Of a DNA stretch of 64,000 nt, positions 26,141 to 35,992 are shown piece after piece. The first letter of the stretch is position 1; each line of letters opens with the position of its first letter. The stretch is from JACKFE01 sp050248735. GTDB taxonomy: Bacteria; Nitrospirota; Nitrospiria; Nitrospirales; UBA8639. Position numbers and translations under genes: made by a program. The stretch spans positions 62,001-126,000 of the forward strand of contig JBFWRU010000010.1 of NCBI GenBank assembly GCA_050248735.1. Direction: 5' to 3'. Under the pieces are notes generated by a model. The model did no database searches, had not been told where the DNA came from, and was given only the letters and a program-made list of their open reading frames with translations.

Positions 26141-26931
26141 CGATGTGATCTCCGGGCTGTGGAAGAGGGATGAGTTTGCCGGTAGGCATAGAGCGCGATG
26201 TTTCCTGCCACGGAAGCATTCAGGGGGATGGATTCCTGAGCCTGTGGAATTTTCAACCGATGGGCGAAAGAAACAGCAGGAAGTCCCACGCCTTCTTCTC
26301 CAATGAGAAGACGGGTATGTTTCGGCCATGCCCAGATACCCATGTCGTCTCCAATCATATCCAACGCGGTAATCCACTGAGCCATATCAGGTTGCCCCAA
26401 GTCGCCTATGGCACATCCCCGGTGAAGGGTTAATGAAAAGACTGCTCCGCTACTGGCTCGAATGACTTTCGGATGAAACGGATGGACGGATTCATTGAGC
26501 AGAATGACCCGATCCACTCCAAACGCCCAACATCCTCGCAATAATGAACCCAAGTTTCCGGGATCTCCCATAGGACACAATATCTCGAGACCTTTGGGCG
26601 CCGCCGTGAGATCATAGGGCGACAGAGCAGGAATGCTGCAAATCCAAAGAGGAGCATGGGTGCCAAAGATGTCGAGTTCCTGAAAAAGCTGATTGGCGAG
26701 TCTGTATACCGGACCTGTGAATCCCAGTGTGTCCGATGGAGCTCCTTCGTTGGGGGTGAGTAGTTCAAGGATGGTGTGTGGGGACTGCCTGAGGAGTTCT
26801 GCTCCGATGCGTATTCCCGACAAGAGGCACTGCTGGTGCCGTTTGATGCCTGGCGTTTCGAGCAAGGACATCCACCGTTTGACCTGGGGATTGTGTGGAC
26901 TGGAAATGAATTGCGGTTGTGTCTGTGACAT
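26137..26931 (-). CDS. TrmH/SpoU family RNA 2'-O-methyltransferase
   Basis: A 264-residue SPOUT methyltransferase. The N-terminal RNA-binding part is followed by the SpoU motifs 'DPGNLGSLLRGCWAFG', 'LLIGEEGVGLP' and 'PLNASVAGNIALYAYR'. It would methylate the ribose 2'-OH of an rRNA or tRNA; the target cannot be fixed. It forms a coupled pair with the DUF1653 gene. Confidence 0.9.
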   Translation of the reverse strand: MSQTQPQFISSPHNPQVKRWMSLLETPGIKRHQQCLLSGIRIGAELLRQSPHTILELLTPNEGAPSDTLGFTGPVYRLANQLFQELDIFGTHAPLWICSIPALSPYDLTAAPKGLEILCPMGDPGNLGSLLRGCWAFGVDRVILLNESVHPFHPKVIRASSGAVFSLTLHRGCAIGDLGQPDMAQWITALDMIGDDMGIWAWPKHTRLLIGEEGVGLPAVSFAHRLKIPQAQESIPLNASVAGNIALYAYRQTHPSSTARRSHR

Positions 26932-27136
26932 GTATCTTTAGCCGGGATGCGCGGGAAGGGGGAATGGTGTTTTTCTGTTTTGTCGAGGAAATCTTGCCAG
27001 AAGCGGTCTTAAGAGACTTCTAGAATCTACCGATAACTCACTCTAACGAGCTATTTGTTTTGTCTCAATCCGGTAGGGCTTTCCCGGCCCTATTGTAACG
27101 ATATTATGTGAATTTTCATATCTGCTGGAGGTTGGC

Positions 27137-28279
27137 ATGTTGCCGTGGACGAACGGAAAAAAGACAAAAACCCAAGAGGCTTCATCGCCTCCATCAAGAA
27201 CCTCTGAGAGTTCTGTGCCGGAAATAGACGGTACGGCCGATAAGGCCTTGGAGTCCCTGGCTAGAACCTTGCGAGTGTTCGGGCGGCACGCGTTTGAGTT
27301 GGAGGAACTTACGGCGGAAGCCATTGAAAAAGAATTTGAACGATGGGCCCTGCATGTTTTAGTCGGAACGGTTAATCAGGACGAAGCCAATGAAAGCACA
27401 GAAGGGACCATTCGACGAGATTGGGGGGAACTGGCCAGATTTGTCAATACCCATCGGCAAAAAGAACAGCAATATGTGACGAAAAATCTCCAAGATGTCC
27501 GTGAGGTCTTATGGGAGTTTACTCGGACCATGGGGCAGGCCGTGATCGAAGACCAGGAAACGGATCAAAAAGTATCGCAGTATTTGACCCAATTGCAGGA
27601 AGTCACCGTAAAAAGTTCGTTTGCCGAGATGAAACAGGCATTATTGTCAGCGGTGCAGGGCATCAAAGGTCTGGTTGATGAACGCAAGCAACGACAAGAC
27701 CAACGGGTGCAACAATTAGGGGAAAAACTTCGGTCGGTAGAACGGGAGTTGGGGTCGGCACGCAAACAAATGATGGAGGATCCTTTGACTCGACTGTTCA
27801 ACCGGGGCGCGTTGGATGAGCATTTGGAACGATTGGCCAGCCTGAGCTTTTTTTCGGGATCTCCCACATGTTTATTAATGGTGGATATTGATTTTTTTAA
27901 ACGCATCAATGATACGTATGGGCACCCCATGGGGGATGCGGTGCTTCAACAATTGGCTGATCGGCTTGTATCGACGTTCCCTCGAAAATCTGATTTTATT
28001 GCCCGGTATGGCGGGGAAGAGTTTTGTGTGTTGTTGTCGGGAACGGGAAGAGAGCTGGCTCAACGTCTGGGGGAGCGTCTTCTGGAATCGGTTCGCACTC
28101 AGGAATTTACCTATCAGGATCAGTCAATACCGGTGACGGCTTCGATTGGGGGAGCCGAATTATTGCCGGGCGAATCCGTCTCTTCCTGGTTGGAGCGGGC
28201 CGACCGTGCCCTGTATCGGGCTAAAGAAAACGGGCGAAACCAGGTCTGCTTGGCTCAGGAAAGCAGCGGGGTCGTTTGA
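27137..28279 (+). CDS. Diguanylate cyclase with GGDEF domain
   Basis: A 380-residue protein. The C-terminal GGDEF domain has the catalytic motif GGEEF ('RYGGEEFCVLL') and the nucleotide-binding 'VDIDFFKRINDTYGHPMGD'. An I-site RxxD is not obvious. The N-terminal 200 residues are helical, with a coiled coil, and contain no recognisable sensor. It would make c-di-GMP from two GTP. Start ATG with GGAGG upstream. The HDOD gene is convergent with it. Confidence 0.92.
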   Translation: MLPWTNGKKTKTQEASSPPSRTSESSVPEIDGTADKALESLARTLRVFGRHAFELEELTAEAIEKEFERWALHVLVGTVNQDEANESTEGTIRRDWGELARFVNTHRQKEQQYVTKNLQDVREVLWEFTRTMGQAVIEDQETDQKVSQYLTQLQEVTVKSSFAEMKQALLSAVQGIKGLVDERKQRQDQRVQQLGEKLRSVERELGSARKQMMEDPLTRLFNRGALDEHLERLASLSFFSGSPTCLLMVDIDFFKRINDTYGHPMGDAVLQQLADRLVSTFPRKSDFIARYGGEEFCVLLSGTGRELAQRLGERLLESVRTQEFTYQDQSIPVTASIGGAELLPGESVSSWLERADRALYRAKENGRNQVCLAQESSGVV

Positions 28280-28313
28280 CCTTGACGGCGTAGAGCAGTA
28301 AGGGGAACTTGTT

Positions 28314-29300
28314 CTAGGCTGGTTGTATTTGGTAGGAAGGGGCCAAATGCTTCAAAGCCAGACGATACGTTTGGTGAATGTCTTCCCAATTTCCCAGCCG
28401 GGTATGAAAAAAACTGGCTATTTGTGGCAGGGCTTTGTTCATGCCGTGCAAAAGAGGTCCCCAATCTTCGGCAGACACGGGTAATCTTCCTTGTGCCTGT
28501 TCCTTGACCTTTGCCAAGGCTTCTTCCGGAGAGGAGCTGATCCAGAAATCGGCAATCAATCCTGAGAGTGCCACGCTATCCACGAGGAACTGATATTCGA
28601 CGGGAGTATGGAACAATTCGGGGGTGTGGCTGTATAAGATGGACACTTGAAATTCTGCGGGCAATTGCCAATGCTGAGCGAGCCAGGCACCCACCTGTGC
28701 ATGGTCGACACCTAACTGTTCCAATTCAAGTTGTTTGAGGGCGTGATGGTTGCGTCCGGCCTTTTCATGTAATGCCGTGACCTCATCCCCTGCGACCTCG
28801 TTTAACGCCAAAATGCCGATATCTTGCAGCAGGGCGCCAAGAAAAACCAATTCGGGATCCGGGTAGTGAAATTGCTCTCCCAAGGCTCGTCCGGCCACAC
28901 TGGCAAAAATAGATCGACGCCACAATCCGATTTGATCGATGCCGGCTTGGGGGGTATCTCGGAGATCCTTGATCAGGCGATAGAAACAAAAGGAGAGGGC
29001 CAAATTCGCGATGGTGGAAAATCCCAACAAGGTGACGGCTTGCACCGCACTCGTTACCTTATGACGAGCTCCTCCATAATACCCTGAGTTGGCCATAAAC
29101 AATATTTGAGCCACCAGGCCGGGGTCTTGAGAGATCAGTTTGGCCAATTCGGAGGCGCTGGTTTCCTCGCTTTGACAGATTTTTAAAATTTTGGAGGCCA
29201 AAGGCGATAGGACCGGAAGAGAGTTGCAGGTTTTAATCCGTTCAAAAATGGAAGAACAGGGTTCACTAATAGCAGTGTCCAGGGGTAGTGAAAGTTGCAT
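28314..29300 (-). CDS. HDOD domain signalling protein
   Basis: A 328-residue protein whose central HDOD domain (about residues 25-230) shows 'LPVLSPLASKILKICQ', 'LISQDPGLVAQILFMANSGYYG' and 'AVTLLGFSTIANLALSF'. The domain lacks the HD catalytic residues. Convergent with the GGDEF gene, which suggests, without proving, a shared signalling context. Confidence 0.9.
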   Translation of the reverse strand: MQLSLPLDTAISEPCSSIFERIKTCNSLPVLSPLASKILKICQSEETSASELAKLISQDPGLVAQILFMANSGYYGGARHKVTSAVQAVTLLGFSTIANLALSFCFYRLIKDLRDTPQAGIDQIGLWRRSIFASVAGRALGEQFHYPDPELVFLGALLQDIGILALNEVAGDEVTALHEKAGRNHHALKQLELEQLGVDHAQVGAWLAQHWQLPAEFQVSILYSHTPELFHTPVEYQFLVDSVALSGLIADFWISSSPEEALAKVKEQAQGRLPVSAEDWGPLLHGMNKALPQIASFFHTRLGNWEDIHQTYRLALKHLAPSYQIQPA

Positions 29301-29473
29301 GAGCCGTCCTTCTCTCGGTATACCTTTAATAAGGCGTTGATGCAGAAAATGTCCTGTTGCACCGTGTACTACTTCCGCCTTTTCGGTTGAAAAACTGCCA
29401 GCCTTAAGGCCGGAACCTCCAAATTGTCCTGAGAAAATCCACCGGAAAGAGGATAAGTTGGATTACCTCAGGT

Positions 29474-31444
29474 TTATTTGGAGGTAGGAAGTTGAAAATC
29501 AATCCCGAGACGAAAGGTCAGGGGAGGAGCTGGATATCCACGAAATTCTTCATAGGAGTTATTGGTGAGATTTTCAATTACCATATATCCATTCCAGGAA
29601 GAAGAGGGACGGTAGGCAAGGGTTAAATCGAATCTGGTGTATGCCCCGACTGTGATGATTTGCGTTGGAACCTGAAAGTCTCGTCGGGATCCCACATAAA
29701 TGACACGTCCCGTGACCATGAAGTCTGAAGTCAGTTGACAGGTGACGCTACCGGTGCCACGCCAGGTAGGACGATTGCGTAACCGTTCATTCGTTTCTGA
29801 AATTTGTGTTTGAAGAAAAGTCGCCGTGCCGTTGAACGACAGTCGGTTGGTGGGCGTGAGGTCTACAGAAAGTTCTACTCCCTTGGTTGTCACTCGTTGA
29901 AGATTACTGAGTTGAAAGATGCCCTGATTCAGCAAGGAGGGATCCAAGTCAATCAGGTCATGGTATTGGTTGTGAAAGTATTCCAGGCTGGCAGAAATGG
30001 TCTGATTGAGGGACTCTACCTGGAATCCTATGTCCCAGGCAGTGCTGGTTTCCGGTTCCAGTGTGGGGTTGCCGATTTGCGGATCGCCCAAGCTGGCCAG
30101 GCTCGGGAGTTTATATCCGGTTCCGTATCCCCCTCGAAGAGTTAACCACGGTTGCAGGCGGTAGCTGGCTCCCACGCGTGGGTTGAGCCGTTGGGCAAAT
30201 CCTTGAGGCAGGTCGAGACGAATGCCTCCGTTGAACACAAGGGTATCGGTCGGGGACCATGTGAGTTCGCCAAACATCCCTCCCAGGACACGGTCCAGAG
30301 AAAAATCCGAAGCCGTTTCTGAGGAACCTCCGAATGAACTCAAATCTTGCGTCCCTGACCGCTCGCCGTGTTCGTATGTCAGTTGCCCTCCCCCTGAAAA
30401 CCTCCATTGGGAATTCACGTCCCAGGTTTCGATAAGCCGACCTTGGAGTCGATGAAACAGGGTATTGAATTCGGCCGGAGGCACCTGAAAGATCGACGCG
30501 GGAGAAAGAATGCCCGGTGTGGAAATGGATTGGGATCGTCGTAGAAAATTCATCTGGAATTGATGGTGCCAATAATTGTAATGAGTAGCCGCGAGGACAA
30601 GGCCGGTTGAGAGTTCCTGGGTTTGGCGATGCTCGGTTGATCGAATGACGGCGAGTCGGGACCCGCCGCTCCCTTCAGGAAAGTTTCGTGTGGTGGAATC
30701 GGAAAACTGTCCCGTGAGATGCATGTCCCAATCCGAAGCGTTTTCGACATTAATGTTCCAGCCGATGGAAGTAAGTGAAAACCGGTCTTTTTCCACTTGT
30801 TCTCCATTGCGGGAATGGGCGAGTGAGAGTTGAGCGACCAAGGGCCCCAAGCGATCACTGGCCTGCAGTGTTCCCCGGAACGCTGCAAATCGTCCCCCTT
30901 CTCCCAAAACGCGAATCTTCTGTTCCGGTTGAGGTGATCGAGTGATGAAATTGACGGCTCCGGCCATGCCTTCTGATCCATAAATCGCGGAGAGGGGACC
31001 GCGAATCAGTTCAACACGCTCAATGCGTTCAATGGGCAAAGTTGATAAATCGACGGAACCTCCACGCTGGTTGGTTGAATCATTGAGAGGGATACCGTCA
31101 AGCAGGATCAGGGTAAAGTTCGGGTCGGCTCCTCTGATGTACAGAGAACTGATTCCTCCTCTCGTGCCTGTTTCATCAATGTGAATGCCCGGGATGGATT
31201 GCAGTAGTGTGGTCGGTCGATTGGGTTGCCATGAGGAAAATTGTTTCTCCTCTAGGATCGTGATACTTTGCGTGACCTGATGCAATTGAGTCGGTTGTGC
31301 GGTTCCGGTTACGACCACCGGTTCAAGTGTGGTGACCTCTGATCCCAGCGTCTGATCAGGTGTGAAGGGACTCACACAGGCGAGTAGTGAAAGAAGGACT
31401 CGACCCATGCCAGGGCCGGATGGGATGGATGGCTGCATGCGCAA
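29474..31444 (-). CDS. TonB-dependent outer-membrane receptor
   Basis: A 656-residue receptor. A signal peptide is followed by a TonB-box-like 'EPVVVTGTAQ', a plug domain ('IRGADPNFTLILLDGIPLND' piece, 'RIERVELIRGPLSAIYGSEGMAGAVNFIT' pieces) and a 22-strand-type barrel ending with '...FRLGIDFQLP'. The family imports siderophores, cobalamin or carbohydrates; the substrate is not determined. BtuB-like similarity is general. No cobalamin riboswitch is seen in the 75-base gap to the divergent POT gene. Confidence 0.9.
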   Translation of the reverse strand: MRMQPSIPSGPGMGRVLLSLLACVSPFTPDQTLGSEVTTLEPVVVTGTAQPTQLHQVTQSITILEEKQFSSWQPNRPTTLLQSIPGIHIDETGTRGGISSLYIRGADPNFTLILLDGIPLNDSTNQRGGSVDLSTLPIERIERVELIRGPLSAIYGSEGMAGAVNFITRSPQPEQKIRVLGEGGRFAAFRGTLQASDRLGPLVAQLSLAHSRNGEQVEKDRFSLTSIGWNINVENASDWDMHLTGQFSDSTTRNFPEGSGGSRLAVIRSTEHRQTQELSTGLVLAATHYNYWHHQFQMNFLRRSQSISTPGILSPASIFQVPPAEFNTLFHRLQGRLIETWDVNSQWRFSGGGQLTYEHGERSGTQDLSSFGGSSETASDFSLDRVLGGMFGELTWSPTDTLVFNGGIRLDLPQGFAQRLNPRVGASYRLQPWLTLRGGYGTGYKLPSLASLGDPQIGNPTLEPETSTAWDIGFQVESLNQTISASLEYFHNQYHDLIDLDPSLLNQGIFQLSNLQRVTTKGVELSVDLTPTNRLSFNGTATFLQTQISETNERLRNRPTWRGTGSVTCQLTSDFMVTGRVIYVGSRRDFQVPTQIITVGAYTRFDLTLAYRPSSSWNGYMVIENLTNNSYEEFRGYPAPPLTFRLGIDFQLPTSK

Positions 31445-31519
31445 TGAAGTCGCTGGATTGGGATGGTTGGCAAAGTGTACCTATACCATGGGTGACCACA
31501 AGGAGACGAATGAAGATCG

Positions 31520-32884
31520 GTGACTATGAATAGAGCAATATCGTCATTTCGTTCCCACCCGCTTATAACCACCGGGATGCCTCCGGGGGTGTGGCATCTC
31601 GTCGCCAATGAAGGAGCCGAACGATTTAGTTATTACGGCATGCGGGTGATCTTAGTGGTGTTTATGACGAGCATGTTGATGAGTGCGGAAGGGAAAATGG
31701 ATCTCATGGGTGAGGCCGAAGCCAAGACCGCCTACCATCTCTTCGCCTCGGCCGTCTATTTTTTTCCATTTTTAGGCGCGTTTTTGGCGGATGCTCTTTG
31801 GGGAAAATATCGAACAATCATTCTCTTGTCATTAGTATATTGTGCGGGCCATGTGGCATTAGCTTTGGATCACACCCGGGCGGGATTAGCAATAGGGTTG
31901 ACGTTGATTGCGGTAGGGTCGGGGGGGATTAAGCCCTGTGTGTCTGCGAATTTGGGAGATCAATTCGGTACTCAAAATGCCCATTTATTACCTCGGGCCT
32001 TCTCCTGGTTTTATTTTGCCATTAACGTGGGAGCCTTTGGGTCCACGCTGTTGACCCCCTGGTTGCTGGAGCACTATGGCCCGGGGTTAGCTTTTGGTGT
32101 GCCCGGCTTATTGATGTTTGCAGCCACGGGAATTTTTTATGCTGGAAGACGAGGGTATGCTCATATTGCTCCGAGTGGTTGGTCCATCGTTCAGGATTTG
32201 AAAAATCCTCAATCATGGAAACCCATTCTCAAACTTTGTGGAATTTATGTTTTTGTGGCCTTTTTTTGGTCCTTGTACGACCAAACCTCTTCGGCTTGGG
32301 TTCTCCAGGCCAAGCATATGGATCGTCATTGGTTGGGAGTGGAATGGCTGCCTTCTCAGATTCAGGCCGTGAACCCTATTCTCATTTTAATCTTTATTCC
32401 GTTGTTTACTTATGTGGTTTATCCGGCTCTTCAATCCGTTATGACCCTCACACCCCTTAAAAAAATTGCTCTCGGTCTCTTTATCGCTGTGGGGGCTTTC
32501 TCGATTTCGGCCCTGATCGAGACTCAAATTTCGGAAGGAGCGGAACCTTCGATTGTGTGGCAATTGCTGGCGTTTGTGGTTATTACGATGGCAGAGGTTT
32601 TAGTGTCGATTACGTGTCTGGAATTTTCCTATACTCAAGCCCCGTTGAAATTAAAATCGTTAGTGATGGGCTTGTTTCTTTTGTCCGTTTCTCTTGGTAA
32701 TGCCTTTACGGCTTTAGTGAATTATTGTATTCAACAATCGGATGGATCTGTTCTTTTGGAAGGAGCGGCGTATTATTGGTTCTTTGCCGGAGTAATGTTA
32801 TTGGTGGCCTGTCTGTTTCTGTTTGTGGCGAAAGGTTATCGGGAGGAGAGCTTCCTGCAGGGAACGGAGTCACCGTGTCCTTAG
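31520..32884 (+). CDS. Proton-dependent oligopeptide transporter (POT family)
   Basis: A 454-residue major facilitator. It carries the POT signature ExxERFxYYG ('NEGAERFSYYGMR' near residues 30-42) and 'GGIKPCVSANLGDQFG' near 135-150. It should be an inner-membrane proton symporter of di- or tripeptides. About 12 membrane segments are visible. It is divergent from the TonB receptor gene. Confidence 0.92.
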   Translation: MTMNRAISSFRSHPLITTGMPPGVWHLVANEGAERFSYYGMRVILVVFMTSMLMSAEGKMDLMGEAEAKTAYHLFASAVYFFPFLGAFLADALWGKYRTIILLSLVYCAGHVALALDHTRAGLAIGLTLIAVGSGGIKPCVSANLGDQFGTQNAHLLPRAFSWFYFAINVGAFGSTLLTPWLLEHYGPGLAFGVPGLLMFAATGIFYAGRRGYAHIAPSGWSIVQDLKNPQSWKPILKLCGIYVFVAFFWSLYDQTSSAWVLQAKHMDRHWLGVEWLPSQIQAVNPILILIFIPLFTYVVYPALQSVMTLTPLKKIALGLFIAVGAFSISALIETQISEGAEPSIVWQLLAFVVITMAEVLVSITCLEFSYTQAPLKLKSLVMGLFLLSVSLGNAFTALVNYCIQQSDGSVLLEGAAYYWFFAGVMLLVACLFLFVAKGYREESFLQGTESPCP

Positions 32885-32898
32885 GGTAAAGGACACGG
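32873..32898. terminator. Hairpin across the POT stop codon
   Basis: A 10-bp perfect stem CCGTGTCCTT / AAGGACACGG with a 6-base loop that contains the TAG stop end. It lies between convergent genes and lacks a U-tract on either side. Confidence 0.45.
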
Positions 32899-32927
32899 CT
32901 GTCAGGAATTGTTTCAGACTATAGGGA

Positions 32928-33710
32928 CTAGGAGCGGAGGTGACGGTTTTCGTCTCGACGAAGATAGAGAACTTGGTTGACCCTGAATGCCTGCTCGTAA
33001 TCTCCAGGATGGATGAACTGAGAGTGAAAACATCGTCCATCGAAGATAATCAGACGATTGGGTTGCATTTCAATGAGGTAGAGGAGTTCCCAGTATTCGT
33101 TGCCTTCATTGATATAGGTTTCATCCCTTCTGGCAAACAGGGGATTGAAGATCATACTATTCTGAAAGTTTTCATACCCTTCAGGGCTGGCCAAAAATTC
33201 TTCGCTCAGCTCCAATTGATCGGCCAGTCGGCGAATGGTTTCATCAGGAACAATGGGAACCCGTTCCAAGCCCGTAGGTCGGTGGCGATACAGTCCTGTT
33301 CCTCCCAGGCAGGATTGTGCCGGATTGAGATAGACCATGGCCGTGATGTCCTGATCGATGTGCGGTTGGCGTTGTCCCACGTTCAGGCGATAGTTGTGGG
33401 TTTTGATACCTTGAAATACCACCGGCTGGGGATGAAAAAACGGGGAGAGTGCACAACCCCAAAATGTACTCAAGGTTTGAATTAATGTTGACGTGTCAAA
33501 ATTGAGGCTGGCTCGCACACCGGGAAAATTGCCGACGATTTCAAATCGATCCGTATACGGGAGTTCTAATGCCACTTGAAGGATGTCATCGGGATAGTGA
33601 TAAAACTGGTCGACCACCACCAGCTGGTGCCCGCCCTCTCCAATGTGCAAGCGCGTGATCTGGTGCCCGGGATGAATGGCGAAGAGATCAGGACGAATGG
33701 CTTGTGGCAT
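32928..33710 (-). CDS. DUF6445-like putative 2-oxoglutarate/Fe(II) oxygenase
   Basis: A 260-residue protein with 'PHIDQDITAMVYLNP' (HxD near residue 116) and a later His in 'FDGRCFHSQFIHPG' near residues 226-239, followed by Arg. These fit a 2-oxoglutarate/Fe(II) oxygenase-like double-stranded beta-helix of the DUF6445 type. The substrate is not known, and no functional work is known to me for this family. Convergent with the POT gene. Confidence 0.55.
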   Translation of the reverse strand: MPQAIRPDLFAIHPGHQITRLHIGEGGHQLVVVDQFYHYPDDILQVALELPYTDRFEIVGNFPGVRASLNFDTSTLIQTLSTFWGCALSPFFHPQPVVFQGIKTHNYRLNVGQRQPHIDQDITAMVYLNPAQSCLGGTGLYRHRPTGLERVPIVPDETIRRLADQLELSEEFLASPEGYENFQNSMIFNPLFARRDETYINEGNEYWELLYLIEMQPNRLIIFDGRCFHSQFIHPGDYEQAFRVNQVLYLRRDENRHLRS

Positions 33711-33851
33711 CGCTTCTGTGGGGCTTGTAGGATAAAGTATTCTTGAGCGTTAGGGGCCATGGTGCCCCTGTTGTATGAAAGAGTCAAGTCTCATTTTGAA
33801 GATCTTCGGATCAACCGTGGTATGTGAAAATGAACAGATGGGAGGCAGGGA

Positions 33852-34280
33852 ATGGCAACTCCTTATCGGGAAATTCTTGAGCATATTCGCCTGGGATTTC
33901 CACAGCCGGTCTCCGATCGGGTGCACGATTCCTATTTTGTCCACAGCATCATGCGGGCGGTGGATGCGGTGGATACGCTCAAAAGCGAGCGTCCCATTCT
34001 TGGGGAACGGAAAGACTTAGATTACGCTCCGGCTCTGAAAAGCCATTTGCCTGAACAGGGTTCAACGGTGGAGGCGGTGACGCAAGCATTAAGGAAAAGC
34101 AGAAGGAGTATACCCATTCCGAGTCCGAGGATTATCGACCGGATGGCCAATGCTTTCACTCGCCTTTTATCATTGATTGTTGGTCTTCTGAATGGAAAAG
34201 GTTGGGGGGGAATTATTCGTAGGCTTGGTCGGGGGAGGCATGTAATAATAGGGGTGCCAACACACGGCTTTCGGCGGTGA
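33852..34280 (+). pseudogene. N-terminal remnant of a PLP-dependent decarboxylase (or short protein)
   Basis: A 142-residue reading frame. Its first 80 residues ('REILEHIRLGFPQPVSDRVHD', 'YFVHSIMRAVDAVDTLKS', 'ILGERKDLDYAPALKSHLPEQGSTVEAVTQAL') resemble the N-terminal region of large group II pyridoxal-phosphate decarboxylases, as I recall them. Those are over 500 residues, so most of the enzyme, including the PLP Lys, is missing. The tail is unlike the family and overlaps the opposite-strand gene by about 68 bases. A truncated gene or a short standalone derivative are both possible. The similarity is from memory. Confidence 0.45.
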
Positions 34281-34758
34281 GAAACCCTCGCTCCCGGAAG
34301 CCGTGGTAGGTGAGGGTGATTTCGGTTTCCGGGCCTCTCCATGTGTATTGTTGGTTCAGTCCTCGTGCCATTCCTCCTTGAGCCACATCGGTTTTTCCAA
34401 AATAATTTTCTAAATACGTCATCAGGGATTCATGGATTCGGTCGCCACGGTAATGAAAGGTCGCACGTGCGTATTTTCCGTCAAAAGTGTAGAGCTTCAT
34501 CGATTCCATCGGGATGCCCGATACTTCTGGAGAGCCCTCCCGTAGGGCAAAAATTCGAACGATATCTATTGAATCAATTTCGGTGAATTCTATTCGATTT
34601 TTTAGGGGAACTCCCCAGGGAATACCCAAGAAGCCATTTGGGTCGTTTTCAATGCGAGTTCCGGAAATCGCGGAATGGTTACCTTCCAGACAAAACAAGG
34701 CAATGGTTAACGTCACCAGGAGGGTAACCCGTAACGAATGGGATAAATGATGCATCAT
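34213..34758 (-). CDS. Exported hypothetical protein
   Basis: A protein of about 181 residues with a hydrophobic N-terminus consistent with a signal peptide. It has a beta-rich core with 'FLGIPWGVPLKN' and 'LENYFGK', a pattern seen in small periplasmic proteins. The gene at 54537 has a loosely similar layout ('FRDLKFGMTQQEV', 'LGDSY'). I do not recognise a family. An upstream ATG at 34797 is possible. Confidence 0.55.
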   Translation of the reverse strand: MMHHLSHSLRVTLLVTLTIALFCLEGNHSAISGTRIENDPNGFLGIPWGVPLKNRIEFTEIDSIDIVRIFALREGSPEVSGIPMESMKLYTFDGKYARATFHYRGDRIHESLMTYLENYFGKTDVAQGGMARGLNQQYTWRGPETEITLTYHGFRERGFLTAESRVLAPLLLHASPDQAYE

Positions 34759-34873
34759 GGAAGCAGGGACGGTACCATGGTTGGTAGAGCAAGGCAATAA
34801 TGACTTGGAGATGTCAAGGATGCGAGGTTTTCAGAAATATCAAGAGAGACAGATGGCGGAAAGAGATATCCGA

Positions 34874-35815
34874 TTACAGGGCTTGGAATGCTGGTTGAAG
34901 ATCGGTCACGGGGGAGTTCATCCGAGTCGCCGAAGTAATATCGGTTTTCGTCTGTGAGCCAGCATTGAATAAAATCCATTTTTCAGGCTGATTTTTTATG
35001 GCTTTGACTAGTTCAGCATGTAGCCAGTGGCCGGAACATTTCGCCTCAAAATGGCCGATGACAGGAATGCCTAGCAAGGCCAAGTCTCCTCTCAGATCCA
35101 GAATTTTATGCCGTACACATTCATCGGTGAACCGTAACCCGCCCTCATTCACCAGATCCGTATCCGAAAAAACGACCGTATTCAAGAGTGAGCCACCGAG
35201 TCCAAGCCCTCGGGACCATAAAAATTCCACTTCTTTCCGAAAGGCAAATGTGCGCGCGCTGGCAATTTGTTTTTGGAATTCAATAGGGGTGCAGGCATGA
35301 ATGAATTCCTGTTGTTGGATCAGAGGATGATTAGGAAAGTCGATGAAATATGAAATTTGAGGGAGGGGAGAAGGGGTGACCGAAATCGACCGTTGGTCGT
35401 CTCCTACCTTAATGGGCTCAACTATTTTCAAATATGTTCGAAGCGGTTCCTGCTCAATGATACCAGCCTGTTGAATGATTTCTACAAACGTGGAGGCACT
35501 ACCGTCTGCAGCCGGGATTTCCTCTCCTTCCAGTTCCACATAGACATTGTCGACTTCTAGACCAACTAAGGCTGCTAGAATATGCTCCACCGTCTGAATT
35601 TGAAAATCACCGGATTCGAGTGTTGTGCAATGATCGGTATTGCCCAAGAAATCAATGCTGGCAGGAATGGAAAGAATGCGATCTCCAACGTGCTTAACAA
35701 AGACGATCCCGGTGTTGCTTGGGGCGGGATGAATGGCCATTGAAACCGGATTACCCGAATGAAGGCCAATTCCGCTGAAAAAAGCAGACTTTGAAAGGGT
35801 TTGTTGGTTTCTCAT
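34874..35815 (-). CDS. lpxC: UDP-3-O-acyl-N-acetylglucosamine deacetylase
   Basis: A 313-residue LpxC, the zinc enzyme that commits the cell to lipid A synthesis. The zinc ligands are visible: His in 'TVEHILAAL' (about 78) and the pair in 'KILDLRGDLALLG...GHWLHAEL'. The N-terminal 'SKSAFFSGIGLHSGNP' is the usual start. This makes the organism a lipid A-bearing Gram-negative. No other lpx gene is in the window. Confidence 0.97.
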   Translation of the reverse strand: MRNQQTLSKSAFFSGIGLHSGNPVSMAIHPAPSNTGIVFVKHVGDRILSIPASIDFLGNTDHCTTLESGDFQIQTVEHILAALVGLEVDNVYVELEGEEIPAADGSASTFVEIIQQAGIIEQEPLRTYLKIVEPIKVGDDQRSISVTPSPLPQISYFIDFPNHPLIQQQEFIHACTPIEFQKQIASARTFAFRKEVEFLWSRGLGLGGSLLNTVVFSDTDLVNEGGLRFTDECVRHKILDLRGDLALLGIPVIGHFEAKCSGHWLHAELVKAIKNQPEKWILFNAGSQTKTDITSATRMNSPVTDLQPAFQAL

Positions 35816-35992
35816 AACTTCAGAATGTTTTGAAGAAGAGTAAAATGCAAGAAATATGCTTATTTAGAATATCTAAAGTATTGGGGGTTTGAGTGATTCC
35901 TGAAGAAGCGAGATGGGTTGCTGTTGTATGAATGCGACAGTTGTTTCATTTCTTCATATATTTCATTTGAGGGTTAATGTCTAGGTAATTTA

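Noticed and set aside
31445..31519. A cobalamin riboswitch for the TonB-dependent receptor
   Set aside because: The gap is only 75 bases and shows no B12-box-like element.
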